In this document: positions 53,801 to 63,587 of the stretch, one piece after another | How positions within the stretch are numbered: position 1 is the stretch's first letter | Layout of the letters: each line of letters begins with the position of its first letter | Assembly: GCA_028695735.1 (NCBI GenBank) | Contig: JAQVIJ010000001.1 | Location: forward strand, 518,447-582,446 | Direction: 5' to 3' | Origin: Deltaproteobacteria bacterium | Lineage (GTDB): Bacteria > Desulfobacterota > Dissulfuribacteria > Dissulfuribacterales > DYLC01 | Length of the DNA: 64,000 bases | The notes under the pieces: model-generated | Database searches by the model: none | Told to the model about the DNA's origin: nothing | The model's input: only the letters and a program-made list of their open reading frames with translations | Made by a program: the position numbers and the translations under genes

Positions 53801-54967
53801 CTATACGGTCTGGGCGTGACAGAGCACAAGGGCGGCACGGCCGGAGTCATGGCATTGGCCAATCTGGTGCTGGCCACAGGCCATGTGGGCAGGCCATATA
53901 ATGGCATAAATCCATTGCGGGGCCAAAATAATGTACAGGGCGCCTGCGATATGGGCACCCTGCCCTATGTGCTTCCTGGTTATTTGCATACGGATGATGC
54001 AGAGGTATTGAATGCCTTGGCCAAGGTCTGGCAGGTGGCCAGGCTTTCGTCCAGTCCTGGGCTCTTTGAGCCTCAGATGTATGATGCGGCCTTAAAGGGG
54101 GATTTCAAGGGCCTTTATGTAGTTGGTTATGACCCTGCCCATACCCAGGGTGACATCGGAAAGGTGCAGAGGGCCCTTAAGTCTTTAAATTTTTTGGTGG
54201 TGCAAGACCTGTTTCTGACCCAGACGGCCAAGCTGGCCCATGTGGTGCTGCCTGCAGCATGTTTTTATGAAAAGGACGGCACCTTTACCAGCGGTGAGCG
54301 CCGTGTGCGTCGAGTGACAAAGGCAGTGCCTCCACCTGGTCAGGCCAAGGCCGATTGGGAGATCGTGTGCCTCATCGCCCAGGCCATGGGTTATGACATG
54401 TGTTATAGCCATCCCAAGGAGATCATGGATGAGATCGCTCAAGTGACCCCCATCTATGGTGGTATTTCATACGAACGTATGGGTCAAACCGGCCAGATCT
54501 GGCCATGCCCCACCAAGGATCACCCAGGGACGCCGCTTTTACACACAGAAAGATTCCCCATAGGCAAGGGCAGAATGCAGTGCGTGAGCTACATCATGCC
54601 AGAAGAGGAACCGGATCGGGACTACCCATTGGCCTTGATCACAGGCAGAAGGTTGGAACACTATAATAACGGCTCTCAGACCCGTCGCTGCCAGGGCTTT
54701 GATCGCCTGTCCAATATGGAGGTCCTGGAGATAAACCCTGTGGATGCCCAGCGATTGAGTGTAACAGATGGAGAGATCGTATCAGTGGAGTCCAGACGGG
54801 GGGCTGTAAAGGCCAGAGTGAGTGTCACGGAGCGCAGCAGGCCAGGTACGGTGTTCATGGCCTTTCACTTTGAAGACAGCCTCGTCAATCTGCTGACCAG
54901 TTACGGCCTGGATCCCAAGACCCTTACTCCAGAATACAAGATCTGCGCGGTGCGCATCACAAAATAA
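50825..54967 (+). CDS. fdhA: Fused NfnB/GltD-like flavoprotein - formate dehydrogenase with selenocysteine 834
   Basis: A 1380-residue protein for reversible formate/CO2 conversion. In order: a [2Fe-2S] ferredoxin domain (FIPTLCFLERAEEPRQPCLM, about 1-85); a GltD-type N-domain with two cysteine clusters (HYGDCRAPCNLTCPGG, GRVCPRFCETRC); FAD/NAD(P) binding (VAVIGGGPAGLSCAYYLRKK, VIGGGDVAVDVARSARRLGA, about 195-520); two [4Fe-4S] motifs (CVGCSRCERSC, CVSCGACVDACP); and the molybdopterin FdhA part (CTYCGTGCSVDV, about 705 to end). UGA at 53324-53326 stands in DNCARV-U-HAPSV, the known Sec site, with an E. coli-like SECIS; the frame continues 547 codons. It is followed by a terminator that ends the C1 locus. 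Confidence 0.92.
53324..53356 (+). promoter_or_regulatory. Selenocysteine UGA and SECIS hairpin in fdhA
   Basis: The UGA at 53324-53326. Stem TGTCAGC (53338-53344) pairs with GCTGGCA (53350-53356), one G-U pair, with loop GGTCT. The loop matches the GGUCU core of the E. coli fdhF SECIS and starts 18 nt after the UGA. Confidence 0.88.
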
Positions 54968-54975
54968 AAAATATG

Positions 54976-55001
54976 GGGGCTCGGTGGTTAGAGCCCCTTT
55001 T
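54976..55001 (+). terminator. Rho-independent terminator ending the C1 locus
   Basis: GGGGCTC (54976-54982) pairs with GAGCCCC (54991-54997) around an 8-nt loop, followed by TTTT. It lies 9 bp after the fdhA stop. Confidence 0.85.
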
Positions 55002-55336
55002 GTGTCATTGGGCCACGCGCCGAAGCGAGCCGCCGAAGGCAGCGAAGCAATCCCCTGCACAAAAGAATGTAGGGGCGACCGGCCGGTCGCCCCTACTTCT
55101 AATAACATGTTTTTGTTTTTAGGGTGATGAGCAGGACAGGGAGTTGTCATTGCGCCACGCGCCGAGGCGAGCGAAGCAAAGCAATCTCCTGCACAAAAGA
55201 ATGTAGGGGCGACCGGCCGGTCGCCCCTACTTCTAATAACATGTTTTTGTTTTTAGGGTGATGAGCAGGACAGGAAGTTGTCATTGCGAGCGAAGCGAAG
55301 CAATCCCCAATAATAACATGTTTTTGTTTTTAGGCG
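55002..55336. repeat. Tandem repeat units with two perfect GC palindromes
   Basis: Two direct repeats of about 134-bp period (from about 55061 and 55195) each contain AAAAGAATGTAGGGGCG, a perfect 28-bp palindrome (55069-55096 and 55203-55230), CTTCTAATAACATGTTTTTG and GGGTGATGAGCAGGACAGG. A third partial unit starts at about 55285. Each is preceded by TGTCATTG.. and GAAGCAATC stretches related to the MITE-like elements at 23.6 and 30.8 kb. No gene is supported. Confidence 0.75.
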
Positions 55337-55842
55337 GGGGCAGCCGGCATTTGTTTCATGCCCCACATAACCGCCCTCCATGGCAGTGATGTGGGGCCGG
55401 CGCCCTCGTGGCGCCTATTCCACAAACACCGACTGCCCTCGCCCTTCACCACCTCCACATCCTACATCAGAAGTCGCTTAAAAAAGGCATAGACCCTTTG
55501 AACTTTGATTAACACCCTTCCTGAAACCCCACGCCCAACCGTAAAAGACGCTTCAAAGCAGCACATACCTTTGAAGCTTGGTTAACATGAGGTTAAAAGG
55601 CCAATTCTGCGATTTTTTAGGCAAAAACGCCAGCTCATTATTTCAGCAGGTCAATCCGTTATTAGTGGGATTGCAGGAGGAATGGATAGGGTATCCGTTC
55701 TGGACATGGAGTTCCGTAGGGGTGAGAAGGGCGGCAGTGGTGGAGTGTTTGTGGAGTAGGCGCCATGAAGGGCGCCGGCGGCGCATCCTGCCAAGGAGGG
55801 CAGTTATGCGCCGCATGGAACAAATGCTTCACCGCTGCCGCC
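55337..55842. repeat. About 500-bp element with about 95-bp inverted arms, copy A
   Basis: The left arm (55337-55430, GGGGCAGCCGGCATTTGTTT... to ..CCACAAACACC) and right arm (55742-55842, GGAGTGTTTGTGGAGTAGGC.. to ..ATGCTTCACCGCTGCCGCC) are imperfect reverse complements. The interior (CCACCTCCACATCCTACATC.., CAGGTCAATCCGTTATTAG..) recurs at 63.04 and 63.8 kb. The small ORF inside (55578-55874) does not match the corresponding frame in the other copies, so it is probably non-coding. Confidence 0.75.
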
Positions 55843-56035
55843 CCAAAAAAATGATGTCTTTTTGTATTCATTAAAAATGTTATTCAGGAATGTGTCTGTC
55901 CTTTTTTTGTTTTTTGTCTTTTTGTCTTTTTTTTGTCACTTTTTTGTTATCCTCCTCTTGTATATGGCATTTGTTCTTGCTATAAAGGATTAAGTTTTTC
56001 TCAAACATTATTATTATTATTTATAGGAGGGGGTC
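55843..56035. other. Leader region of the chemotaxis receptor gene
   Basis: It begins with the conserved tail that follows right arms (AAATGATGTCTTTTTGTATT..), then a T-rich stretch and an AGGAGG ribosome site at about 56022. TGGCAT..TTGC at about 55965-55980 resembles a sigma-54 site but with one nucleotide too many between GG and GC. No further gene seen. Confidence 0.4.
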
Positions 56036-57688
56036 ATGCGTTTTTCATCTATTTCCTTCAGATTGTTGGTGTTACTGATTCTGGCTATAATCGGCACGGC
56101 ACTGGTAAGTGGAAGCTTTTTCTGGTTTGAATACGATACCCTTGTCAAGGATCGCAAGAAACAACTGAAGGTATCTGTCGAGATTGCATATAACATCCTT
56201 CAAAAACAGTATGAGCTTTCCCAGTCAGGCGCAATCAGCGAGGATGCAGCGAAACAGGCCGCCAAAGTCCTCATCAAGGCATTGCGTTACGATGAAAAGG
56301 AATATTTTTGGATCAATGATACCTCTTCTCCTGCGCAAATGATCATGCACCCCACAGTTCCGGACCTGGATGGAAAGACACTGGATGCGCCCAAGTTCAA
56401 CTGCGCCACATACTCACAGGAAGGCGTGAACGGCCCTGAGCGCGATCTGGACAAGAAGAACCTGTTTACAGCCTTTGTGGAGGTGGCTGAGAGGGCAGGT
56501 CATGGATATGTGGCATATCTGTGGCCTAAACCACAGCAGGGAGGAGGTGTTACCCAGGAGCTCTATCCCAAGTTGAGTTATGTCAAAAAATTCGCTCCAT
56601 GGGGCTGGATCATCGGAACCGGTGTCTATATCGACGACATAAAGCAGACATGGCTGGGTCATGTCTGGAGGATATGCCTGATTGTCTTTTTGATAGGGCT
56701 TCCCATAGGTGTCTTTGGCATTCTGCTTGTGCGGCATATACTCAATGACATTCATGGAATGACCGCTTCATTGAAGAAGCTTCAGGACACAAGAGACCTC
56801 AGTCGTCGCATCAGCGACCACAAACTCGCTGAGATGGAGACAGTGGCGGAGGCCATGAATTATCTCTTGGACGCTATTGTGAAAATATTGCAGGGCATTA
56901 AGTCCAAGGCCGCTGTCCTGAATACGGAAGGGGTGTCTCTTGACGTCCAGACACAGAAACTTATTGAGGCAGCAAACCTCGTCATGGGAAAGATCTCCCA
57001 AATGGGTGGCAATGTGGAGAATTCCATGGATGCTGTTTCCAGCCTTGCCGCCTCCATGGAGGAGATGTCGGCTACCATTACGGAGATCTCAAGGCACACA
57101 AGTGAAACTCGGGCTATCGCTCAGGAGGCTGGCAGAGAGGCAGGCAATGCACAGAATGTTATCAATGAATTGGCAGAGGCCTCTCATCGCATCGGAGAAA
57201 CCAGCAAGCTCATAGGTTCCATAGCCGCACAGACAAATCTTCTGGCCCTGAATGCCACCATCGAGGCGGCTCGCGCCGGCGAGGCAGGTAAGGGCTTTGC
57301 AGTAGTGGCCAATGAGGTAAAGGAATTGGCCAAGCAGACCTCGGATTCTGTGGTGACCATTGATGCTATTGTCAAAGAGATAGAAATGGGAAGCCAGAAC
57401 AGTGTAAACGCCATTCAGCATGTGGTGAGCATCATAGATCGTCTTGTGGAATTTTCCGACAGTGTAGCCGCTGCGGTGGAGGAACAGACAGCCACTGTCA
57501 GCGAGGTCAGCAAGAGGGCCCAGGATGTCACCGGTGATGTGGGTCAGATCAAGAATATGATGGACGTGATCGCTGAATTGAGCACCAAAAATCTAACTAT
57601 ATCGGATGAAATAAAGATGACTGCTCGAAAACTGAAGGGTCTCTCTGATGAATTGATATTGGAGGTGAATACCTTCAAGGGCATTTGA
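56036..57688 (+). CDS. Methyl-accepting chemotaxis protein with a periplasmic Cache domain
   Basis: A 550-residue chemoreceptor. TM1 is at about 8-30 ([20 protein letters not shown]), followed by a periplasmic single-Cache domain (about 35-205; [39 protein letters not shown]). TM2 is at about 212-235 ([20 protein letters not shown]), then a HAMP-like linker and a signalling domain with the hairpin tip [20 protein letters not shown]. The Cache fold suggests a small organic ligand such as a carboxylate, which is inferred. A terminator follows. No che genes are in the window. Confidence 0.92.
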   Translation: MRFSSISFRLLVLLILAIIGTALVSGSFFWFEYDTLVKDRKKQLKVSVEIAYNILQKQYELSQSGAISEDAAKQAAKVLIKALRYDEKEYFWINDTSSPAQMIMHPTVPDLDGKTLDAPKFNCATYSQEGVNGPERDLDKKNLFTAFVEVAERAGHGYVAYLWPKPQQGGGVTQELYPKLSYVKKFAPWGWIIGTGVYIDDIKQTWLGHVWRICLIVFLIGLPIGVFGILLVRHILNDIHGMTASLKKLQDTRDLSRRISDHKLAEMETVAEAMNYLLDAIVKILQGIKSKAAVLNTEGVSLDVQTQKLIEAANLVMGKISQMGGNVENSMDAVSSLAASMEEMSATITEISRHTSETRAIAQEAGREAGNAQNVINELAEASHRIGETSKLIGSIAAQTNLLALNATIEAARAGEAGKGFAVVANEVKELAKQTSDSVVTIDAIVKEIEMGSQNSVNAIQHVVSIIDRLVEFSDSVAAAVEEQTATVSEVSKRAQDVTGDVGQIKNMMDVIAELSTKNLTISDEIKMTARKLKGLSDELILEVNTFKGI

Positions 57689-57714
57689 GCACAGGATTTG
57701 TTGTGTTGTGAATA

Positions 57715-57740
57715 GGCCGGGACCTGCCCCGGCCTTTTTT
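57715..57740 (+). terminator. Rho-independent terminator after the chemoreceptor gene
   Basis: GGCCGGG (57715-57721) pairs with CCCGGCC (57728-57734), followed by TTTTTT. Confidence 0.88.
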
Positions 57741-58190
57741 ATGGGTTCGGTATTTGTCATTGCTGATGCTTGCTGAAATGGAACAAATGCTTCACCGCTG
57801 CCACCCTCAAAAAAATGATGTCTTTTTGTATCCATTGAAAATGTTATTCAAGAATGTGCCCGTCCTTCTTCTGTCCTGTCCGAAGAATGGTTTTTTCTTC
57901 TCAAGCGATGGCATAGGAAGTTGTCATTGCGAGCAAAGCGAGGCAATCCCCTGCACAAAAGAATGTAGGGGCGACCGGCCGGTCGCCCCTACTTCTAATA
58001 ACATGTTTTTGTTTTTGGGGCGGGGCAGCCGGCATTTGTTTCATGCCCCACATAACCGCCCTCCATGGCAGTGATGCGCCGCATGGAACAAATGCTTCAC
58101 CGCTGCCGCCCTCAAAAAATGATGTCTTTTTGTATTCATTAAAAATGTTATTCAAGAATGTGCCCGTCCTTTTTTGGTTTTTTTGGTTTT
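57741..58190. repeat. Repeat mosaic between the chemoreceptor and groES
   Basis: A right-arm remnant with tail is at about 57775-57860. TTGTCATTGCGAGCAAAGCG at about 57922 leads into a perfect GC palindrome (57965-57992) and CTTCTAATAACATGTTTTTG. At 58018-58113 the outer half of a left arm is joined directly to the outer half of a right arm, giving an about 95-nt hairpin that looks like an internally deleted form of the 55337-55842 element. The usual tail follows to about 58165. Confidence 0.75.
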
Positions 58191-58248
58191 GGTTTTTGGG
58201 CTGTTGTCCTGGTATTGAGTTAAAGCACAGATTTTTAACGCCGTGTTG

Positions 58249-58276
58249 TTGCATTCAAAAAAAAGGTGTTTATATT
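58249..58276 (+). promoter_or_regulatory. Candidate promoter for groES-groEL
   Basis: TTGCAT (58249-58254) and TATATT (58271-58276) are 16 bp apart, about 120 bp upstream of groES. No CIRCE element (TTAGCACTC-N9-GAGTGCTAA) is present in the 58190-58395 leader, so HrcA control is not supported by sequence. Confidence 0.45.
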
Positions 58277-58395
58277 GCCTTTCGCTTCGGACAGGACGCT
58301 GCAAAACAGTGGACGGCTCCTGTTTAAGCACCCTTTAAGCCAATCGTTGGCGCCTTTTTATCAATTTACATATTCTAAAAGAAAGGAGTAAAAAC

Positions 58396-58686
58396 ATGAA
58401 GATCAGGCCATTGAATGACCGCATTCTCGTCAAACGCCTCGAGGAAAAAGAGGTCACCAAGGGAGGCATTATCATTCCCGATACTGCCAAGGAAAAGCCC
58501 ATAGAGGGTAAGGTGGTTGCAGTAGGCAAGGGCAAGATGCTGGAAAACGGCTCTGTGAAGCCCCTGGATGTCAAAGAAGGCGACAGGATTTTGTTCGGCA
58601 AGTATTCCGGAACAGAGATCAAGATCGAAGGCGAAGAGTTCCTCATGATGAGGGAAGACGATGTGCTCGGCATCATCGAAGCTTAA
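58396..58686 (+). CDS. groES: Co-chaperonin GroES
   Basis: A 96-residue GroES of normal length: [40 protein letters not shown], the mobile loop around 17-35, and a C-terminal [24 protein letters not shown] precedes the ATG. It forms a two-gene operon with groEL 28 bp downstream. Confidence 0.97.
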   Translation: MKIRPLNDRILVKRLEEKEVTKGGIIIPDTAKEKPIEGKVVAVGKGKMLENGSVKPLDVKEGDRILFGKYSGTEIKIEGEEFLMMREDDVLGIIEA

Positions 58687-58711
58687 TATCCACACAATTC
58701 TACGGAGGTAA

Positions 58712-60349
<1,638 letters not shown>

Positions 60350-60380
60350 AAATCACTTCTGTTTTTGCTTAACCGCAACA

Positions 60381-60407
60381 AAAAACCCCTCAACAGAGGG
60401 GTTTTTT
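60381..60407. terminator. Bidirectional terminator between groEL and the DUF39 gene
   Basis: ACCCCTC (60385-60391) pairs with GAGGGGT (60396-60402) around a 4-nt loop, flanked by an A-run before and a T-run after, so it can work on both strands. The convergent DUF39 gene ends at 60417. Confidence 0.88.
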
Positions 60408-60416
60408 GTTTGTTGG

Positions 60417-61589
60417 CTATTGAGATGGTAATAACTCTTGCGGTTCACCCAGCAGAAAATGCCCGCTTTGTATCCATCTCTTTAATGTTGAAGCGATCTC
60501 TCGCGCCTTGGGCAGACTGGAAAGGGGGGATGTGGGGACTCGTTTGCCCTCTACCTCAATAAAACCGCTTTTTAGTTGGGCATAGGTCACTTCTCCAAGG
60601 GACCTGGTTTTGCCCTCTGGATAATCCATGCCATAGTCCACTATCTGAGTAACGATTTTATCGTCTGAAATGCTGGTAAAGTGGGCCATTTCTTCATTTA
60701 AGATGGGTATAGGGACTCCAAGCCCCACGGCCAGTGAACATCCATAACCCAAAAGGCTCACTCCCACCAGCCACTGTGGAGACATCTGTTTCAGATCGCC
60801 CAGCACCATCAATGTACCGGCAGGTCTTTTGGGGATGCCGTCAGGCGTTCGTTCAGAGATTCTTGGATTGTGTTGTGTGCCTCGAAAGACCACATAACCT
60901 ATGCCACCGCCCAGGAAGATACGGGTCCCTATGCCGATTGTCCGATAATACGGGTCGTTGAACAAAGGGCTCAACTGACCTGCAGTGCAGTAATTAGCGT
61001 TTCCGAGATGGGGTTTAAGGGCGCCCATGTAGGTATAGATAGTCTTGCCGGATAGATTGACGGCGCAGTTGTAATTTTGGTAAGCGTTGCGCGGGTTGCA
61101 GAGCTGTGCAAATGGCAGGTCATGCAATGTGACGCGTTTTTCCAGGTATTCCCTGGGATAGCAGTGCGTTCCGTATGCCTCGGCCCGGAGATGTATGGCC
61201 TTGCCTGCCAGCAGGTCGTGAATGACATGGCCGCCTCCGTACAGGAATTCACCTGGATAAACCTTGTTCAGGGGATCGTCTTCGCGCGGCTCGGTGGCGC
61301 CGATGTAACAATCCACTGCTGCAAGACCTGCATAGGCGGGTACATCGTTTAGCCAGACCTTGCTGGCCTTGATACCTGGGACGCTGTGCCCGAAGTTGAT
61401 GAAAGCACCTGAAGAGCACATAGGAGAAAAGGTGCCGGTGGTGACCACGTCCACCTCTTTGGCGGCGGCTATTTCGCCTTTTTCTCTCACAATATCGATC
61501 ATCTCTTCGGCGGTCACCACGACTGCCTTGCCGGCTTTTATTCTGGCATTGATCTCTGCAACGCTCTTTTCAACCTGAAATTTCGCCAT
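60417..61589 (-). CDS. DUF39 homocysteine-biosynthesis (aspartate-semialdehyde sulfur-transfer) protein
   Basis: A 390-residue DUF39 (HcyBio) protein. In Methanosarcina such proteins act with a ferredoxin-like partner to turn aspartate semialdehyde and sulfide into homocysteine. Visible motifs include TTGTFSPMCSSGAFINFGHS (about 50-69), conserved Cys in HCYPREYLEK and NPRNAYQNYNCAVN, and IGIGTRIFLGGGIGYVVFRG. The ATG at 61589 has AAGGAG upstream; an earlier ATG at 61607 lacks one. The adjacent CBS protein (64 bp upstream) may replace the CBS domain that is fused in some archaeal versions. Direct sulfide assimilation suits a sulfidogenic lifestyle. Confidence 0.85.
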   Translation of the reverse strand: MAKFQVEKSVAEINARIKAGKAVVVTAEEMIDIVREKGEIAAAKEVDVVTTGTFSPMCSSGAFINFGHSVPGIKASKVWLNDVPAYAGLAAVDCYIGATEPREDDPLNKVYPGEFLYGGGHVIHDLLAGKAIHLRAEAYGTHCYPREYLEKRVTLHDLPFAQLCNPRNAYQNYNCAVNLSGKTIYTYMGALKPHLGNANYCTAGQLSPLFNDPYYRTIGIGTRIFLGGGIGYVVFRGTQHNPRISERTPDGIPKRPAGTLMVLGDLKQMSPQWLVGVSLLGYGCSLAVGLGVPIPILNEEMAHFTSISDDKIVTQIVDYGMDYPEGKTRSLGEVTYAQLKSGFIEVEGKRVPTSPLSSLPKAREIASTLKRWIQSGHFLLGEPQELLPSQ

Positions 61590-61671
61590 ATTTTCTCCTT
61601 CCATCACTGTCTGATATAAAGATGGGCATAAATGGCACTTGAATGGGGGCGGTTAGCCCTTGTTCAGGGTG

Positions 61672-62271
61672 TTATTCCAGAATGGATAACACCTTGTGGT
61701 TCTGTTTTTCCAATGCCTCTATGATCTTGTCCAGTTCGCAACGTTCCAGGCGAATACAGTGAACACGCTTTCGAGTGGCCTGCGCATCCGCCACGACGCT
61801 GATTATCTTGCCACCCAACTCTCGAATTATGCGAAGGACATCTTCCAGGGTGCCGTTTTCCGCGATCATGACATCCAGCCGGGCGCTTTTGTCCAGCAAC
61901 CCCAGAAATTCTATGAAGGCAGCTACGATATCCGTGTTGGTGATGATGCCCACCAGCTTTCTTTTTTCCAGCACAGGCAGGCCGCCGATCTTGTATTTGT
62001 ATATCAGCCTGGCTGCTGCATCCAGGGTTGCATTGGCATCGATGGTTATGGGATTCATGATCATGACATCCGATACCTTCAGCTCAGGCAATATCTCTGA
62101 AAGGAAATATTGTCTGAGGTTGCTCTCTGTCACCAGGCCGTAAATCTCCCTTTCCTGCGTCACAGGCAGATGCCGGATGGAATTGGTTCTCATGAGCTCG
62201 ATGGCCTGCATTAGGGATGTGTCGGGAGTGACGGTGATGATATTGCGTGTCATCCAGTTTTTGACTTTCAC
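61672..62271 (-). CDS. Tandem-CBS plus ACT-like protein
   Basis: A 199-residue regulator: CBS1 (VKNWMTRNIITVTPDTSLMQ, about 2-60), CBS2 (VMIMNPITIDANATLDAAAR, about 69-125) and an ACT-like end (about 130-195; LDVMIAENGTLEDVLRIIRE). It has the same order as the AcuB-like protein at 15.1 kb but diverges in sequence. The start is GTG at 62271 with GAGGGCG upstream. It lies just upstream of the DUF39 gene on the same strand, so adenosyl-ligand or nucleotide control of homocysteine synthesis is plausible but unproven. Confidence 0.82.
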   Translation of the reverse strand: MKVKNWMTRNIITVTPDTSLMQAIELMRTNSIRHLPVTQEREIYGLVTESNLRQYFLSEILPELKVSDVMIMNPITIDANATLDAAARLIYKYKIGGLPVLEKRKLVGIITNTDIVAAFIEFLGLLDKSARLDVMIAENGTLEDVLRIIRELGGKIISVVADAQATRKRVHCIRLERCELDKIIEALEKQNHKVLSILE

Positions 62272-62324
62272 TTTTCGCCCTCAATTTCCTATAGATTTCA
62301 ATTAGATACTCTGATGGCTGAAGG

Positions 62325-62900
62325 TCAACGCAGGTAGGCCTTCAGTGCCTCTAATTGCCCGCCGAATTGGTTGTTCAATTCATTTGATATCTCTGACCAT
62401 TCTTTCTGGAACTCCGGCAGCATCTCTACATTCAGAGAAGAGGCCGCCGCCATGCCGTATTGCTGGGCCATGGCCTGTTTCATGCCGCCCAGTTTCATCT
62501 GCATCTGGGCCTTGAGTTGTTGCAGATACTGATTTTTGACCTGGTCATACTGGGTTATGAGCTGGTCTATATATGTCAGATATTGTTGTATGACGCTTCC
62601 CTTGATCTGTAGCAGACCAGCACAGGCCCTTTTTATGGTCTCCTTTTGGCTTGTGTCGCGCGGCAAGTGGATGTTTCTGAGGAAGATGTCGCTTATACCT
62701 GCCAGGACAGTGGGAAGCGCCTGAGGTGTTATGTCCTTGAGGGAGGCGGCCAGCTCCGTTATTTCACCGTTCATATACCTGGCCCCGAGTTTTCTGCCCT
62801 GTGCCAGCCAGCGTTCCATCTCCATTTCTTCCTGAGTGGCCCGTCCCATTTTTTCGGCCTTTTCCAGGGCGATTTCCAGGGCGCTTTTGATCTCAGCCAT
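62325..62900 (-). CDS. Helical protein of unknown function
   Basis: A 191-residue, almost entirely alpha-helical, soluble protein with no signal peptide: EIKSALEIALEKAEKMGRAT, EEMEMERWLAQGRKLGARYM and a Gln/Met-rich helix (NQYLQQLKAQMQMKLGGMKQ, about 118-137). I do not recognise the family. It precedes the CBS and DUF39 genes on the same strand (53 bp gap), so it may belong to that transcript. An AAAGGAG is present upstream of the ATG. Confidence 0.65.
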   Translation of the reverse strand: MAEIKSALEIALEKAEKMGRATQEEMEMERWLAQGRKLGARYMNGEITELAASLKDITPQALPTVLAGISDIFLRNIHLPRDTSQKETIKRACAGLLQIKGSVIQQYLTYIDQLITQYDQVKNQYLQQLKAQMQMKLGGMKQAMAQQYGMAAASSLNVEMLPEFQKEWSEISNELNNQFGGQLEALKAYLR

Positions 62901-63042
62901 GACGTATCTCCTTTTTTAAGCAATGTTTCACAGGGTTGTTGAGTGCAAATTAAAACAAACTGAATGTTAAATCAACCTTGATACCTAAATTCTGGGGTTG
63001 AATCTCAAAAAAACAAAAAGATATTTTGAATGGGCTACCCTC
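62901..63042. other. Intergenic leader, nothing identified
   Basis: The leader region of the helical protein. ATGTTTCAC near 62925 is a parS half-site only. No RNA or gene is seen before the repeat block that starts at about 63043. Confidence 0.4.
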
Positions 63043-63480
63043 GCCCCTCCCCACCTCCACATCCTACATCAGAAGTCGCTTAAAAAAGACATAGACCCTT
63101 TGAACTTTGATTAACACCCTTCCTGAAACCCCAAACCCAATCGTAAACGACGTCTCAACGCAGCATATCCCCTTTGAATTTTGGTTAACATGAGGTTAAA
63201 GGCCAATTCCACTTTTTTTATTGGCAGAAGTGCCGGTTCAGCCAGCGATTTTTATTATCAGAAGGGCAGGTTCACTATTCCAGCAGGTCAATCCGTTGTT
63301 ATTTGGATTGCAATAGTAATGGATAGGGCATTCGTTCTGGACATGGAGTTCCGCAGGGACGAAAAGGGCGGCAGTGGTGGAGTGTTTGTGGAATAGGCGC
63401 CATGAAGGGCGCCGGCGGCGCATCCTGCTAAGGAGGGCAGTTATGCGCCGCATGGAACAAATGCTTCACCGCTGCCGCCC
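63043..63480. repeat. Inverted-arm element, copy B (left arm missing)
   Basis: The interior matches copy A (CCACCTCCACATCCTACATC.., TTGGTTAACATGAGGTTAAA..) and the right arm is at 63379-63480. The left arm is absent; unrelated sequence precedes it. It is followed by the conserved tail AAAATGATGTCTTTTTGTAT. Confidence 0.75.
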
Positions 63481-63587
63481 TCAAAAAATGATGTCTTTTT
63501 GTATTCATTGAAAATATTATTCGAGAATGTGTCTGTCCTTTTTCTGTCCGAAGAATGTTTTTTTCTTCAGCGGTGGTACAAGCGGTT

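Noticed and set aside
55578..55874. 98-codon ORF inside the inverted-arm element as a real gene
   Set aside because: The frame is not kept in the second copy at 63.2 kb and the end is formed by the arm sequence, so coding is not supported.
55965..55985. Sigma-54 promoter for the chemoreceptor gene
   Set aside because: TGGCAT and TTGC are present but GG and GC are 11 nt apart, one more than the strict 10-nt spacing.
55002..58190. CRISPR array
   Set aside because: Repeats are irregular in spacing, share their flanks and have no unique uniform spacers; no cas genes are present.
58190..58395. CIRCE/HrcA operator before groES
   Set aside because: No TTAGCACTC-N9-GAGTGCTAA or close variant was found in the leader.
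62920..62932. Second parS site
   Set aside because: Only the ATGTTTCAC half matches; the right half of the dyad is missing.
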